A stretch of DNA of 64,000 nt, taken from the NCBI GenBank assembly GCA_009741485.1, contig CM019216.1, forward strand, positions 55,098,918 to 55,162,917, in the 5' to 3' direction. Made by a program: the position numbers and the translations under genes. Of this stretch, positions 25,761 to 38,792 are shown piece by piece (the first letter of the stretch is position 1; each line of letters opens with the position of its first letter). Source of the DNA: Malurus cyaneus samueli (taxonomy: Eukaryota > Chordata > Aves > Passeriformes > Maluridae). The notes below the pieces were generated by a model. It did not search any database, was not told the DNA's origin, and saw only the letters and a program-made list of their open reading frames with translations.

Positions 25761-28700
25761 TCCACTAGCTCATCATAAATTCAGTTGGGAAAATGCCTTG
25801 ATGAAAAGGTCTCATTCTGTATGATAAATATATACAGAATGCAAATAAATCAAATTTAACAGAAAACTGTTAATAATTATGTTCACAACACAATTCAATA
25901 ACTTGTGTATTCCTTTTTCTCTACACAGTTACCACGCCTTAGCAGTACTTTAGCTTGGAGTGTATTGCTCTTTTTCCCTTATAAGGATAACATGTGAAAC
26001 ATAGTACAATTCATCTTGGTCCAAATTCAATGTCTTCAGTGCAGATGTTTATTCACCTCAAGTTGCCTTTATTGGCAGAGGGCATGTATTTTAAGTGCTC
26101 AACTACTTGGATCAGTTCTGAATAAAATAACTTTCTTAAGATTACGTAAGTTGCTTTCAAGAATCTTTTTCTCTATTGACTCCAAGATGGAGCATTAAAT
26201 TGAATGTGGGTGTCTAGACTGTGAGTGTCATCATATAGCTGTATGAACTTTGCCTACAATCTCACAAGTGTTACTGAAGTCAGATTATGTCTATCACCTG
26301 CTTTTTTTACAGACCCTATCATAAAAACAACTATTTGTTTAAATTGATTTGATTTACTTAGCAAAAGACACCTTCCAAAACCTGTTAAAAAAAGAATTAG
26401 TGGGCTCAAAATCACTTATAAAGTAAAAAAATTATTTTAGGAATGTTCTTGTAAATATTTAGATAACTAATGGTGTAAACATGCATTAAGGACTCTTATA
26501 GACATGTCTTGGTTCTTAAAAAGAAATAGATTTTAAATTCTATTTAATATGGCAGATAGAACTAAATAGAAAAGAATAAAGGAATCAGGTAAAATTTTCA
26601 AACTTAAATATTACTTCTCCCCTTTAGCAGTGTAGAAAAAAAATCCTGCCTAAATATTTGTTTCTCCTGTGTTGGTCTCTCCCTTTTGGCCTATTTGTTT
26701 CTTGCTGACAAAATATATTTTTTCTTTTATAGGGAAGAGGGCAGAAGGGGAAAGAGCTGCGAGAAATTCATCCTTTAATCATTCCATGACAGGTTTTTTT
26801 TTCCATAATGACCAGTATAAAGCTTTTATGAGATATATTTTATTTGTAGTATAAAAATCAAATATTTGTTGTTGACTAACAGAAAACTTTTACATGGTGA
26901 GAGTTCTGCATCCACTTTAGCTACAGCACTAAATATTTGAGAAAGATGAGTATTACCCTAGTGATTTGAGAGCCTCAGTATACAAGAAGAATAAGTTTTC
27001 TATCAGAAGTGTCATGATTTATTAAACAATACTATTTATCTAGTTAAAATTGATAAGGCTTCAGGAAGTTTTCATTCTCACGGATTATCATTATTATTAT
27101 GGCAATTATTATGATTAGTTGTATCCATACAAGGAACAGGTCAATTTGCATGTGGTCCTGAAAAACATAGCTTTGAAAGCTATGCACGCTTCTCAAATGA
27201 ATGGTTCTATAAATCTTTTTCAATTCATTATAGTAAATAATACATAATGCATAGTACATAAAAATATAGTGACAAATCAGACATTGCCAATGTATTTTGT
27301 ATTATTACATATTTTAGTTTTAGAGAGCAGAACATATCTGAAAAGTGCTATGAAAACTTCATTTACATGAAACATAACATGCCACTAACTATAAATGCTT
27401 CTTAATACAAGAAACTGTGAAAGCTTTCCTTTCTGTTTCAAAAAATTTTAGTGGATTTTTTAATCAATTCCTTCAGTCCTAGGAAAAGCTGTGAATTTTT
27501 TTTCAGAGTGCTGTCACTAGAAGCAATTAAGCTGCCTATAATTAGGCCTCATCGATTTTTTCCAGGATTACAAGCATACATTTTCATTGATTTGAATGAG
27601 AGTCTACACAATGGGCATTCTACTGCCTTGATATTTGTACAAAGGAGAGATGGGCAGGCCTCAGCTGAGCATGGCACACATTTCTTCTTGAAGCAAAGAG
27701 GGATTTTTAGGGTTCTCACTGTTCTCAAAAAGGGAAAAATTTGTATCTGCCATAATTCTCATCTTTTCTTGCTTCTCTGAGGTTCCACTCAGGGAGGAAA
27801 GAAAGATTCACATTTGTTATAATTCTTTCTATTAACTCTCTCAAAACCCAACTCTTTGGATTTTGTTACTGCTGCTTTATTTAGTTTTATAGTAATCTGC
27901 TGCTTCATCCAAATTTAACAAGACTTTTCTTTTAGAAAATTTCTACAGGATTTTCTACCCTATTTCTGGTCTTGTGGGTATGTTTTTTTTGTTTGGTTTT
28001 TTTGGGTATAAATGGGTTTTCTCTTTTTTTTTTTTTTTTCCTGGTATTTAGAAACATGATGTAACAAGTAGAGAAATACTAATTTACCCGTCTTGTGAAG
28101 TAATTTTCAGTGTTTGAGCCTGCAGGAATGCTGCTAGGCACCAGTGCCTCATGCTCTCCTAGGTGGATGCACACTCTGCGTGTGGGGATCCATTTGGGAG
28201 TGCAGCAGATGTTACTGAGAAGAGGACGCTCCAGGTGGAATCATGTATGATGCATTTTGAAGAGCTACATCATCCCTGCCTTGTCAGCCTTGACTCCTGC
28301 AGCTGTCAAGACAGTAAAAACCTGATAATGAAAGAACAGGGTTCTTGTTTCTGAACGATGTGATCTTTAAAACATTTTGCATATTCATTTTTTTTAGACT
28401 TGCAAATATTTCATGCACTTTATTATTCTTTTAATTTTTTTTTCTTGTATATGAGGCAATTTAATGTTGTTCAGGTATTCACATATGGCCAGGAATGAAA
28501 CAGTTACCTATAAAACAAAAAGACCACTTCTCTTGAATACAGCTCTTACATTTTCCTCAGCAAGTAACAGATTAGTACTGCATCTGCAACAGACATGGGA
28601 GTGACAAGGCACCAAATGACTTCATTGTTAATCTTTTCTGACTGAAATTGGATTCACACCAAGCAGAACAGAGACTATAACCTGGCTTTGAAGTTCAATC

Positions 28701-29379
28701 AATCCAGTCCCACAGTCAAACAACCACATGGTAAAAACCAATTATCTTCACTGAAAATTCATTCCCAGAATCAAAAGACCAGATTCTCACAATAATCAGG
28801 GCAATCTTCAGCACAGACAAAATTAATACTTGCATAGGAATGAGAATTACTGAGTTTAATTAATAAAATATATGGATTCACCTTTTTTTTTCTAGTAGTG
28901 AACATGCAGCTTTTCCTGTCATCTGTTTCTCACAGGAAAAATAGACTTCCCTATGGGAAAGAGGACTTGCAAAAGGAAATGTTTAAGCCAATTGTTTAAT
29001 TAATTTAAGCAATTGTTTAATTAAAAGAGAAAAATAATTCATCAAGGGATATCTCAAATATATGAGAAACTGAGATACCAAGTAATTCCTCCATGAATAT
29101 TTTAGTTTTGGCTTGAGATTACCTCTGCAGAGCTGGTTTTCCTCAAGAGATCCATAATCCAAATTGAATACAAAGTGGTGATCAACCTGCTGCGGGCAGC
29201 TCTAGTGGGTGCTGCATTTGGGCTGGGCAATCTCCATGATCCCTCCCACTTCAGCCATCCTGCACTGTGTGTGGTTCCATCATTTTGTACATTGCAATGG
29301 TCACTCATGTAAAATGACTCACAAAGAGCATTCTTTTTGGCTATAATACAACATGGTTGAAAGATCTTAAGATGTGAAA
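25761..29379. other. AT-rich non-coding sequence
   Basis: No gene or well-preserved repeat was recognised. It has a poly-T run near 28024-28039 and short ATT-rich tracts near 27082-27115. The frames at 27451-27780 and 28163-28354 show no known protein features. Confidence 0.6.
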
Positions 29380-30064
29380 CAACACAGGCTTGGAGCAGAA
29401 TGTCTGGAAAGCTGCCCAGTGCAAAAGGATGCCCAGCTGAACCAGCAATGTGCCCAGGTGGCCAATAAGATGAATGGCATCCTGGCCTGTATTAGAAGCA
29501 TCATGGCCAGCAGGACCACAGGCAGTGATTGTTTCCCTCTGCTCAGCACTGGTGAGGCTCTGCAGTGAATCCCGTGCTCACTTTTGGAGCTCTCACGCCA
29601 AGAAGGACATTCAGGTGCTGGACCATGTCCTGAGAAGGACAATGGAGCTGGGGAAGGCTTTGGAGAACAACTCTTGTGAGGAGCAGCTGAAGAACATGGA
29701 GTTGTTCTTCTTGCAAAGAGGAGGTACAGAGGGAAACTGGTCGCTTGCTAAGCCATCTGAAAGGTGATTGTAACCAGGTGGGAATTGGCCTCTTCTCCCA
29801 AGTAAAAAGTGATAGGACAAGTGGAAGCAACCTCAAGTTATGACAAGGGAGATTTAAATTGCCTCTTAAGAAAAAAATCTTCACTGAAAGGGAGGTCAAG
29901 AATTGGAACAGGCTCAGGAGGCGGTGGAATCACCATCCCTAGAAGTGTTCAATAAACATGTACATGTGCCACTTAGAGATATGGTTTAGGTGTGGACCTG
30001 GCAGTGCTGGGTCTGTTGTTGGACTCCCTGGTCTTTTCCAGCCTTAATGATCCTATGATTCTAT
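29380..30064 (+). mobile_element. CR1 LINE 3' fragment, plus strand
   Basis: This is the 3' part of an avian CR1 on the plus strand. Landmarks in order are ACAGGCTTGGAGCAGAATG; CAGCAATGTGCCCAGGTGG; AATGGCATCCTGGCCTG; CTCAGCACTGGTGAGGC; a block around 29815 (GATAGGACAAGTGG); GAATCACCATCCCTAGAAG; and the typical end GATCCTATGATTCTAT at 30049-30064. The upstream part corresponds to the C-terminal end of the reverse transcriptase ORF, but it is broken by stops and indels: the frames at 29374-29568 and 29474-29767 cover it only in pieces. A short deletion removes part of the usual GATGATCTTAAA segment near the end. It is a dead, 5'-truncated copy. Confidence 0.95.
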
Positions 30065-33000
30065 ATTTTGTGGAAAGTAACACTAAAAAGCAAATGCTTG
30101 TTAATGCTAACTTTGTGTCTTTACTTTTTTGGGCAGACAGATAGAAGAGTGTCTCCACAGTCGTAAATTATTCCTTGTGAACAAAATTCTTGGAAAGACC
30201 CTTGAGGAAATGCTCTGGACTGTGCATCTTTTCAATAGCAACCGAAATCTTGAATCTCCATTGCAACTAAATCAGACTGGAATAATGTTCTCAAAATATG
30301 AACACCACAAAAATATTTTCATCTTCAGAAAATATGTAATATGTGTCTTAGGAAAGCACCCAAAGAGACCCTTGGGTTTTGCATTTGCACTTCAGCCTTG
30401 GGACTACCTTAACATGGGAGCAAAATCCTGGTCTTGATTTTGTTTAGTAAAATGCTATGAAATGATAAAAAATATTATACACAGGGAAGAGTAGCAAAAC
30501 AAGACTACTTTCTAAAGAGCTAGCTTGCATAATTCTCATTAAATAGTAACATTTGATGGATTTTTCATTGTACTTTACAGATAATATTTGAAACAGTAGG
30601 AAAATTTGAAACAGAAGGAATTAAGAAAATAATTATTGGATCAAGGTATTCTTCTAAATCCCACAAATTTCAGATTACTATGCTCAGAATTAACTGGGTG
30701 ATGTTAAAACTAATAAAAGCAGAGATTATGAGTGTGGCAGAGTCCACGGTGACTGCTCACTGGCTGATTGCCTCATGGGAAGAAGAATGCCTGGGATGCT
30801 TCACCATAATGAATAATCCAACAAAGATACAGTTACATATTTTGTCCACAGTGAACAAGCAAAATTACCTGGACAATGACAGCAAGTGTTTCTTAATTTC
30901 CCAATAGTATTAGCGGGGAAATACTTATCTGTAACTAGCAGGAAACAACCACTGATATCCATAGATTCTCTTTTTTGTCAACATTTATGGGACTTAAGCA
31001 AGAATTGTCCAAGATATTTGTATAAGCTACGTATCAATCAAACAGCACCCTAAGATTTTAAAAAGTTAACTAGTCACCGTGTTCTCAGTACTTCCACTCA
31101 TTATTTTCTTTTTTCATCCCTTTGATTTAGCTTGTAGATCCTATGTGCCAAAGCTAATGTTTCTGCTTATATTTCTATTTTTTCTTATTTTTAAAATTCT
31201 ATCTCTTAAAATGCAACAGTAATGATAAATACAGTTAGAGTCATTACAATAGAGACTAAATTAGAAAAAGAAAAATCATTCAGTATAGTTAGCTACTAGG
31301 CAATTCAAAAGAAAATCAATAATCAGACATGGTTCCTTACCCATTTTCTTCCCTAAAAACATTTAATCTGTGTTTTCTGAATAGCACACTGATAGGCACT
31401 GGGATCATTTTATTTGATTTGCACAGCCACGAAGTCATATGTAGACAATATGCATTGTATTCCTCCCGCCCAAACTGCAGCAAAGAGAATTGAGTGCATT
31501 AATAATTCTCTTTTCTATTTCTGACATACAAATTCAGTACTAGAAATATTAAATAATGTAAGCAGGATCAGAGAATGGGAGAATCAGACAGAGAAGCAAG
31601 AAAAGGATATCTTGTTGTTCAGCCCTAACCATCAGAACGGTCTCTGTCCTATTATTCTGAATTAGTCTAAATGAAGTGTACTATTGGACAGCATTAGATG
31701 AAGAGGTATGATTTCAGTATAAAGAATGCATTCTTGTTGGCTATGTAAATAATTTTTTAACAATGAAAGGGCAATAAAAACTTGGAGTCTTCATTTATTT
31801 TCTGTGTTGAACACCAGGTTAAATTATATGCCTCAGTCTGAATTACCATAATTTCAACAAAATCTCATGAATTGCTCTAAAGTCTGTACATGATATCTTA
31901 AAGGACAACATTCAGTGAATGTAGCAAGCTTGGAATGTGGCTTTCACTCATTGCATTCAATAATTGACTAGGTGTCTGATTTTGTGCAGTTTAATTTGAA
32001 TTATGAAATTACCAGGAAAGGTAAACACATTCATAACTGAAAGAGAGCTATATGAAGTAAGGGGAAAAAAATAATCAATAATAAAAGTAACAGTTCTGTC
32101 TTGATTGACAATTTTGAGTTATCAAAATTAATTACTGAACAATACTGATTTACTTCATTAACCATAAAGCTAACAAGAAAATCAGAGATATGGACATTGA
32201 ATAACACTAACTTCACTAGTACTAATTTAAAAATAAATTTGCCACAAAATTAATTTATAATTCAACAGATGGGTAATGACTCTTAAGGTTTCACTGTTGT
32301 CCTTTTTGCTTTTCAAAAGACTTGATGAATGTTTCTTACATCTATTCATGAGAGAAAAATGGTAGCGACAACTTTCACATCATTAGGTTTTCTTTTTAGG
32401 ACTGTTTAGCATCAACATTTCAATATTTTAAATACCATTTGTAAAATACAGTTAACCACTTTTCTTTTACATGGTTAATGATTTTTTTACATCAAAGGAG
32501 CAATATATTATTTCCTTACATTGTTTGCTTCAAGCATGTAATTTAAAGCAAAAATATGTAAAGGACTTTTCTAGTGACTGGTTCTGGTCACTCTAATTCA
32601 GATTGATTCAAAAGATACAGTTGTTCACTACTTTGACTACTTTCTAGTCTACTGCTTCAGCCTCAGATTCAGAATTCAAGTGGTAAAAGTCAACCTGATG
32701 TTATGCAGTTGCTAAATTTTGTTTCACTATGTAAGAATATTTTAGTCAATACTCTGCAGGAAAACCTCTGACTGATATTTCTATAGACATGGTAGAATAA
32801 AAACTGTATCTTTCTTGATTACAAAGCTCAATGAAATGTCAGAAATCATGCCTCATCCTCCACAGCCTCATACCTTTTCTTTGTTGTTTTCTGCATTATT
32901 CTGACATTCTGATTCAGTAGCATTTTCCAGTTTAAAAAAGTACAAATAACCGCACTGAGCTGTTCAAAATCAGGGTCTTTTTATGCACAGAGTGCTGAAA

Positions 33001-35894
33001 AGCCATTTGTAAGGAATCTGTGGTGAGGTCAAAATCAGTTCATCTTTATAATTTCAGAAGAATGACAGTATATGTTGTTAAATTTAAATAGCCATGGAAA
33101 TATAGGCAGAAAAAAAATCTCATTATGGAACAATTCTCACATAGACATGTGCATTTTAAGAAACCAGTAGCAAAGCAACAAAAAAAAGTTAAATGTTTCT
33201 GAGTATGCTACTCACAGCTTAAAAAAAGTTATTTTGCTTTTCTGATCAGTGTTACTTTAAGTCACTCTTGTTTGCCTCTAGGGGAAATTACCAGGAGTAG
33301 CAAAAACTTTCTGTTTTAGCAGCAGTGCTGGTATTTGACAAGCAGCCTCAGGAGACAACATGAAGTGCCAACTCTTCTGCATTCTGTCCCTGTGCAACAG
33401 GCATAATTACACTAACTTTAAGACTAGAGACACCTTACACAGCATATTATCTGATATAAAAATTTCTTTCTTCTTAGACTTGTTTAAGTCTTGTAGCTGC
33501 TGTTACTCACAGATTGTTTGTAGTCCTGGGTTTTAGATATGAAGTTTCAGTAGTAAACCATGAGTTAACCAGAAAGGTCTTTAACTTTTAGGGCTTTTTG
33601 TTCCTAATTATGTATTTTAATTTTATGGGTGTTAAACTTAAACAGGTAATAAATGTGTAACTAGCTTTATAAAGTAACTGGTATTGTCATGTCCCCTGTA
33701 TAAAATTAGATTAATTCTAGATTGTATTCACTGCCTTTCTACTTTTATTCTATCTCCTATTTCATGGCTTTTTCTTTGCCTCTTATTCCACAGGGTTTGA
33801 AATTATTCCTTATATTCAGGCAGTACAGAAGAAATGTCTTTTCTTCTGGGTTGCAATAAAATCTTGTTTTCCTTCTCCTTTCTCCACTGTAAAGTATCAA
33901 AGATTAAGTATCTCACAGAGTTCCCAATGAAAGTTTCACAAAATTCAATAAATGAATTCAATAAATGAAAGAGATTTTTAGTCAGTAAAGGTGTGATCAC
34001 TGGTGGTTATAAAAGTAGTCAAGAGTAGTAGGAGTTTTGCCAAGGCAGACTCAGTGGGTGTATGGATCCGTGTGCTCATAGAAGTCTCTAAGAACTGTGT
34101 GACTCAGCCTGCTCTTCCTGTTGCCTACTTCATCTCACTCATTATTTTATTCTCTCCAAATGCTCAGTGTTTCTGTTCAAAGAGGCTTCTTTCACCTTGC
34201 AGCGCTCCTGCAAGGCCTGTCTTCAGGCAGAAACACAAAAACATTGACAACTAAATTGCCTGCAGCCTTCCTGGTTTCCCTAGAGCAAACCTGGAGAGCT
34301 TCCTTGAGTCACAGTTCCCCCTTAACGTCACTGACCAGGACAAATGAGCATTTGGGGCACCTGAGTGATGTGTCCCACTCCTAGCAGCAGCTTCATTATC
34401 ACTAATCCCTCTCCAGACTCACTGCAAGCAGCAGCAGCAGAGAAGATGCTACTGACACCCACTCCAGCTCCCACATTTGGTGTGGGGATTCCTCTCACCG
34501 ATTTGTAACTCTATCAAAGTTTGCTCGGGTTTCTCTCCAAAACACAAGATCCTCTTTACCAAGGGCTTTAAAGCTTAATTATTTTATTTTTTTTTCTCAA
34601 TCAGCTTTTTTTTTCAAAGTTATAAAAGAAAACCTGTCAAAAAAAATGTCCTCACATACAATCCATTCCCCAGTCTGAATCCATATGACTTCTCTGGCAG
34701 TTTTTGCAGACCTATCCAAACACCTGCATATGTTTTTCAGCTGGTTTAAGGTTTAAAGATTTTATCTAGGTGAGGAAAATATATATATTGTTTTAAATTA
34801 TGCAGCTTCAGTGTCCCAATGACCTGAAAAATTTATTCTTTCATGTCTATAAAGAAATTTTTATCTTCCTCTCTCTACTATAGCTGCTTCAATTTTTTTA
34901 CAGAAATCTTTAAAAGTTAAAAAATTGTTTTCTCTACCTATACTCTATGTATTTTTTCCTGTGGCCCTTTCTGACTTTTCACTTCTCTCCTTTTTCTCAT
35001 TCCAATCCTCTCTGACTCTCTGGTTTATATCCTTTTTAAGGTTAAATTCTACCACAAGATGATTATTTCCTATTCTCTGCATGACAATGTGCAAAGTCTT
35101 CCCTTCTTTTATTGTGTGGTTGGAAATCTAGACTAAATGCAAGAAAACAGACTTTACCTTGTTTGAGAACCATTAACCTGAAACAAGTTTACAGGCAAAA
35201 GAAAGAAGTGGGACCACTTGAAAATAGGGTTAGTATCCATTGCCCTGAAGAATGGATACATTGCCTTTTAAAGAAATTTCTTTCCAGTCATTCTGTCAGC
35301 GTTTCATCTTGTTTTCTCCTTATACCAACATAATTCCTCCTCTTTAAAACGCAGGCACGTACATCCATGCTTTGCTATAGTTGCAGTACAATCTCCCATT
35401 TAAAAATTTTTGTTAAAAGAAGGTTTCATTTTTTCTAAAGATCCCTTTTTGATGAAAACTCATCGATGTTCGTTGAACACCAGAGCAGATTCAGTAAAAA
35501 AAAATGAAAAGGAAAAAGCAAATTAATAGAAAATGAATATACATGTGCTCAAAAGTCATGTTAAGATTCTATCTCCTATGCTGAATTCTTTATTATGGGC
35601 TTTTATATCTTTTTACTTATTTGGAAATCCAGGGCCCTGAAAAAGAATTGTCTCGCTTTCTCAGTGGGTAGCTGATTTGAGAAGTGATGTATATTGGCAT
35701 TTTATTTTGTTTGTTACTCTCATGTAATGGAATATTTCTTGGAAGTAGGTGCTTGGTTTATAATAATCATAAAAGATATAACTGCGGGTTGGCCTGGAGA
35801 GTTCCTTAGAAAGGTACATCACCAGGGGATTTCATCAGTGCTTCTAACATACTTTGAACAAAAAACTATTGGAAATGTCAGCTTTTCCTAGCTT
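30065..35894. other. AT-rich non-coding sequence
   Basis: No gene was recognised. It contains an 18-bp-period duplication at 30586-30620 (ATTTGAAACAG units) and a 13-bp exact tandem duplication at 33942-33967. A GC-richer segment lies at about 34080-34490, with two overlapping plus-strand frames (34003-34254 and 34121-34384) lacking recognisable domains. The rest is AT-rich with pyrimidine-rich stretches near 34860-35040. Confidence 0.55.
33942..33967. repeat. Exact 13-bp tandem duplication
   Basis: AATTCAATAAATG occurs twice head-to-tail. It is a slippage-type duplication. Confidence 0.9.
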
Positions 35895-36150
35895 TGCTGG
35901 AACAAGAGACAGATGAGAACATCGTATCATCTAGCCTGACCTTCTCTACACCACAGGTCAATAAGTTTCAGAGAAATATTTCATAATATCTAAAGATTTA
36001 TTTAAGCCAGATGTCTCAGTTCTCAAATTGCTGTAGATAGAGATAAAAACAGACCTAAGCACAGTGAGTGCCTTAGGCTTCTCCATGGTTGGAAAACCAT
36101 CCTGGTGAGATGATCCCTGCAGGCAAATCACTTCTGATACAGCAACATTT
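35895..36150 (-). mobile_element. Very old CR1-type 3' fragment (tentative)
   Basis: ATCATCTAGCCTGACCTTCT, followed by a CACAGG(T)CAATAA block near 35955, resembles the reversed 3' region of old amniote CR1 elements. Further right, GATGATCCCTGCAGGCAAAT fits less well. The match is short and diverged, and both edges are uncertain. Confidence 0.45.
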
Positions 36151-38351
36151 CTTCCTTCTCTGCTTCTTCATAAAATGCCTACCAAGCCTGAGAGAAAATG
36201 CTCATTTATGCAAAATCAACACCCAGTGTTAGTCTGGGCAAGGGAACTGTGGATCACAGACATTCTCTGTCACAGAACTGACCACACTGCACATTATATA
36301 AATTAAAAACAAGCAATTGCTTATTTGATTTTTGTCCACTACTTTGACAGGTCAAATTAAAACATACTAATTGAGCTGGAAGCACTGAGACTGGAAATAG
36401 AGATTGTCCTGGATGCTGCCCATGAGGGGAGGGGGTCACAAGGTGTGATGAACACATCCATCAAGACCTTTCTGGTGGCTAAGGTTTAGAGGGTCTGCAG
36501 AAGCTTTAGAGCCTCTGGAGAGATTAAGCCGAGTGTCACCGTTCTCTGACACTACATTCGCCTGGCATAGAGCAGGGATTGAAAAGCATGATAGAAAGCA
36601 CGAAAGAAAATCCCTAGGCAGCAGTTGGCTGTCATATGGAACTCCTGCAAATTCCCTAGAAGGAATGACATTCCCTGCGGTCCGATGTGGAGATGTTCAA
36701 AAACATCTTCCAAAGCATGAAGCTTAATAATTTAATTTCTACTTTATGTCCCTTACTTTGAGCTTTTGCTGTGTGAAAAGTGTTCTGTTGCTCCTGTGAT
36801 AGCTTGGCTTTTTGTAGTTAAAGACCATTAGACCTTCTCTAGAAACCATGGTAGGAAAGGCAGGTTCACATCAAAGGCCTGGCCATCGAGTCCCACAATC
36901 TCTATCACTTGAGAAAGACATGGAGAAAGTTGAGAGAAGTACCACAGATCACATGTATACTAGTTCCATCCCAAAGGATAAGATTTAAAAGTGTTTACCC
37001 AAAAATGCAGCTTCCTGTTCCTTTCCAGAAAAATAATTGATTTTAGAAACAAAGGGCTGTAGGATAGCATTGAAGATTTTTGCATGGGTGGGGATAGTCT
37101 GGGATTTAATTTCTACAGGCTTCCTTTTCTGGAAAAAAAAATGGAGACATTTAAGGAGGATTCACCATCAAACAGAATAGTTTGTGGCATATGAAGCAAT
37201 CCCTGTACCATGTTCCATTCCTTCTACTAAAAGTAGAGCTTTACAAATAGCCAAATCATTTCCATTTGAGGCACAGCACTTTGGAGCTTTTTCTTTTGAA
37301 ACATAATGGGCTGCACACTTTTGAATTGCTGTGTGCCACAGCTTCAAGTGACTTTGAAAAGAGAAAGCCATATTCATGATCTAAAAATTGTTTGGCATAT
37401 CACTGTTTTGAGTCTAGCTGCAAAGCATAGCAAATCAATAGGACTCCTTTTTCTGGCAGGACAGACTTTGATCACTCTGCTTTATAGTCAATTTGAAATG
37501 TTCTGGAAAATAAGCCTCAAAATGCTCTAAAACACTTTTTCTTGCACTTCGAAAAGATTTTTTCCTAATGTAAGTAGCTAGGAATGAGAAGTGTCTTCTG
37601 AACATAGAGCAAAATTTTAGAGACCAGAGCTTAAGAGGCATCTCAAACTCAGAGATCTGAATAAAAGTGTACCACATAATCTCACCTCATGTTCACATCT
37701 CTCCTAAACAAAAGAGGCTGGTATACAGAGGTGTCTCAATAGTCCTTCTGCTCTCAGAGCAAAGGGTCAGATTCCTGCAACAAAGAGCAAAAATATCAAA
37801 TTAAATTTATTTCTTTAATTTTTGAGTACTAGACAGGCAGTGGTTTCATTAGTTAATGAGAAATTTTAAGAAGGAAACTTGTCTTAACTGGGTTTGAGTT
37901 TCATAATATTGCTGGCAGGACAGCTAGTTTCCTTTGTCTCTTTCAAAAATTAATATCAGCATTCTTCTACAACACAAAGAATGATCTCTCTTCTAGCCAA
38001 TATAATTTTTTCCTGCCAGAAGTAGACCCTGTGTACTCTAAACCCAAACTGTACTGTGTGTGTAACAGTTCAGTGATTGACTCTCTGCTGTGCTGAGCCT
38101 TTCTGTATCTTCAGTCTCCCAGGGCCTCCCATGTCCATTATCCTGACTACTTGGTCCCATCTGTCAGTGCCGAGGTAATGTCAAGAGAAAAAAAAGATAC
38201 TCAGGTTGTTGTCTGAAAGTATCTTCACCCCTTCCTTGGTAAGGTTCAAAATACTTCTCTGACAGAACTACAGCAGCCAGGGAGCCTGGGGTATTGCTGT
38301 GATTCAAGGATTTTGAGGCAATGTCAAAGAGATGCAGTGCAATCACATACC
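36151..38351. other. AT-rich non-coding sequence
   Basis: No gene or clear repeat was recognised. Short frames on both strands near 36254-36727 and 37168-37677 have no known protein features. Confidence 0.6.
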
Positions 38352-38792
38352 CATCATGATTTAAGAGTGGTATCCCCCAATTTCGTGCTCCCACTGAAAC
38401 AATGCCCTGCTTGTTTGCTCTTTCCTCCTCCTCACCCTGCAGCTGGCTGGAGAAGAGAATAGGAGGCACAAATGGTAAAGTTCACGGGCTGAGATTGTCA
38501 CACTTTACTGGAAACAGCAATGAGATAAGGAAATGAACTGTAACAGCTCCAATATGGATTCCGAAGTGTGTAAGACAAGCAAACAATTCACATGTGATTG
38601 CTCAAAACCAGCATTCCCCAGCCTCTGCCTCTGCTGAGCTTACTCAGCCGGAAGGATCCCGTTCTCCCAGGAAGAGTATCTTCCCCTAGCCCTTGGCAAT
38701 GACCTGAGGTGGTATAGAATAACAACCAGGTCCAGGCCATGATCTTCTTGGTTGCTGCAAAAATTAACTCTGCCCTGGCAGGAACCAGGACA
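38352..38792 (-). mobile_element. Avian endogenous retrovirus solo LTR, minus strand
   Basis: Read on the minus strand, the element begins at 38792 with TGTCCTGGTTCCTGCCAGGG, then CAGAGTTAATTTTTGCAG. It continues through GGCCTGGACCTGGTTGTTAT and ATACCACCTCAGGTCATTGC, blocks I recognise from avian ERVL-type LTRs. Near its end come AATCTCAGCCCGTGAACTTT, a GAGCAAACAA block and finally TTAAATCATGA near 38356, where the usual terminal CA is degraded. The expected polyadenylation signal is mutated to AGTAAA. The flanks (38347-38351 ATACC, 38793-38797 CCCAG) show no matching target-site duplication, so it is decayed or I have misplaced one edge. No internal viral genes adjoin. The frames at 38164-38469 and 38588-38872 run through it by chance. 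Confidence 0.85.

Noticed and set aside
29474..29899. Several overlapping open frames on both strands
   Set aside because: They lie inside the CR1 fragment and are broken or antisense pieces of it.
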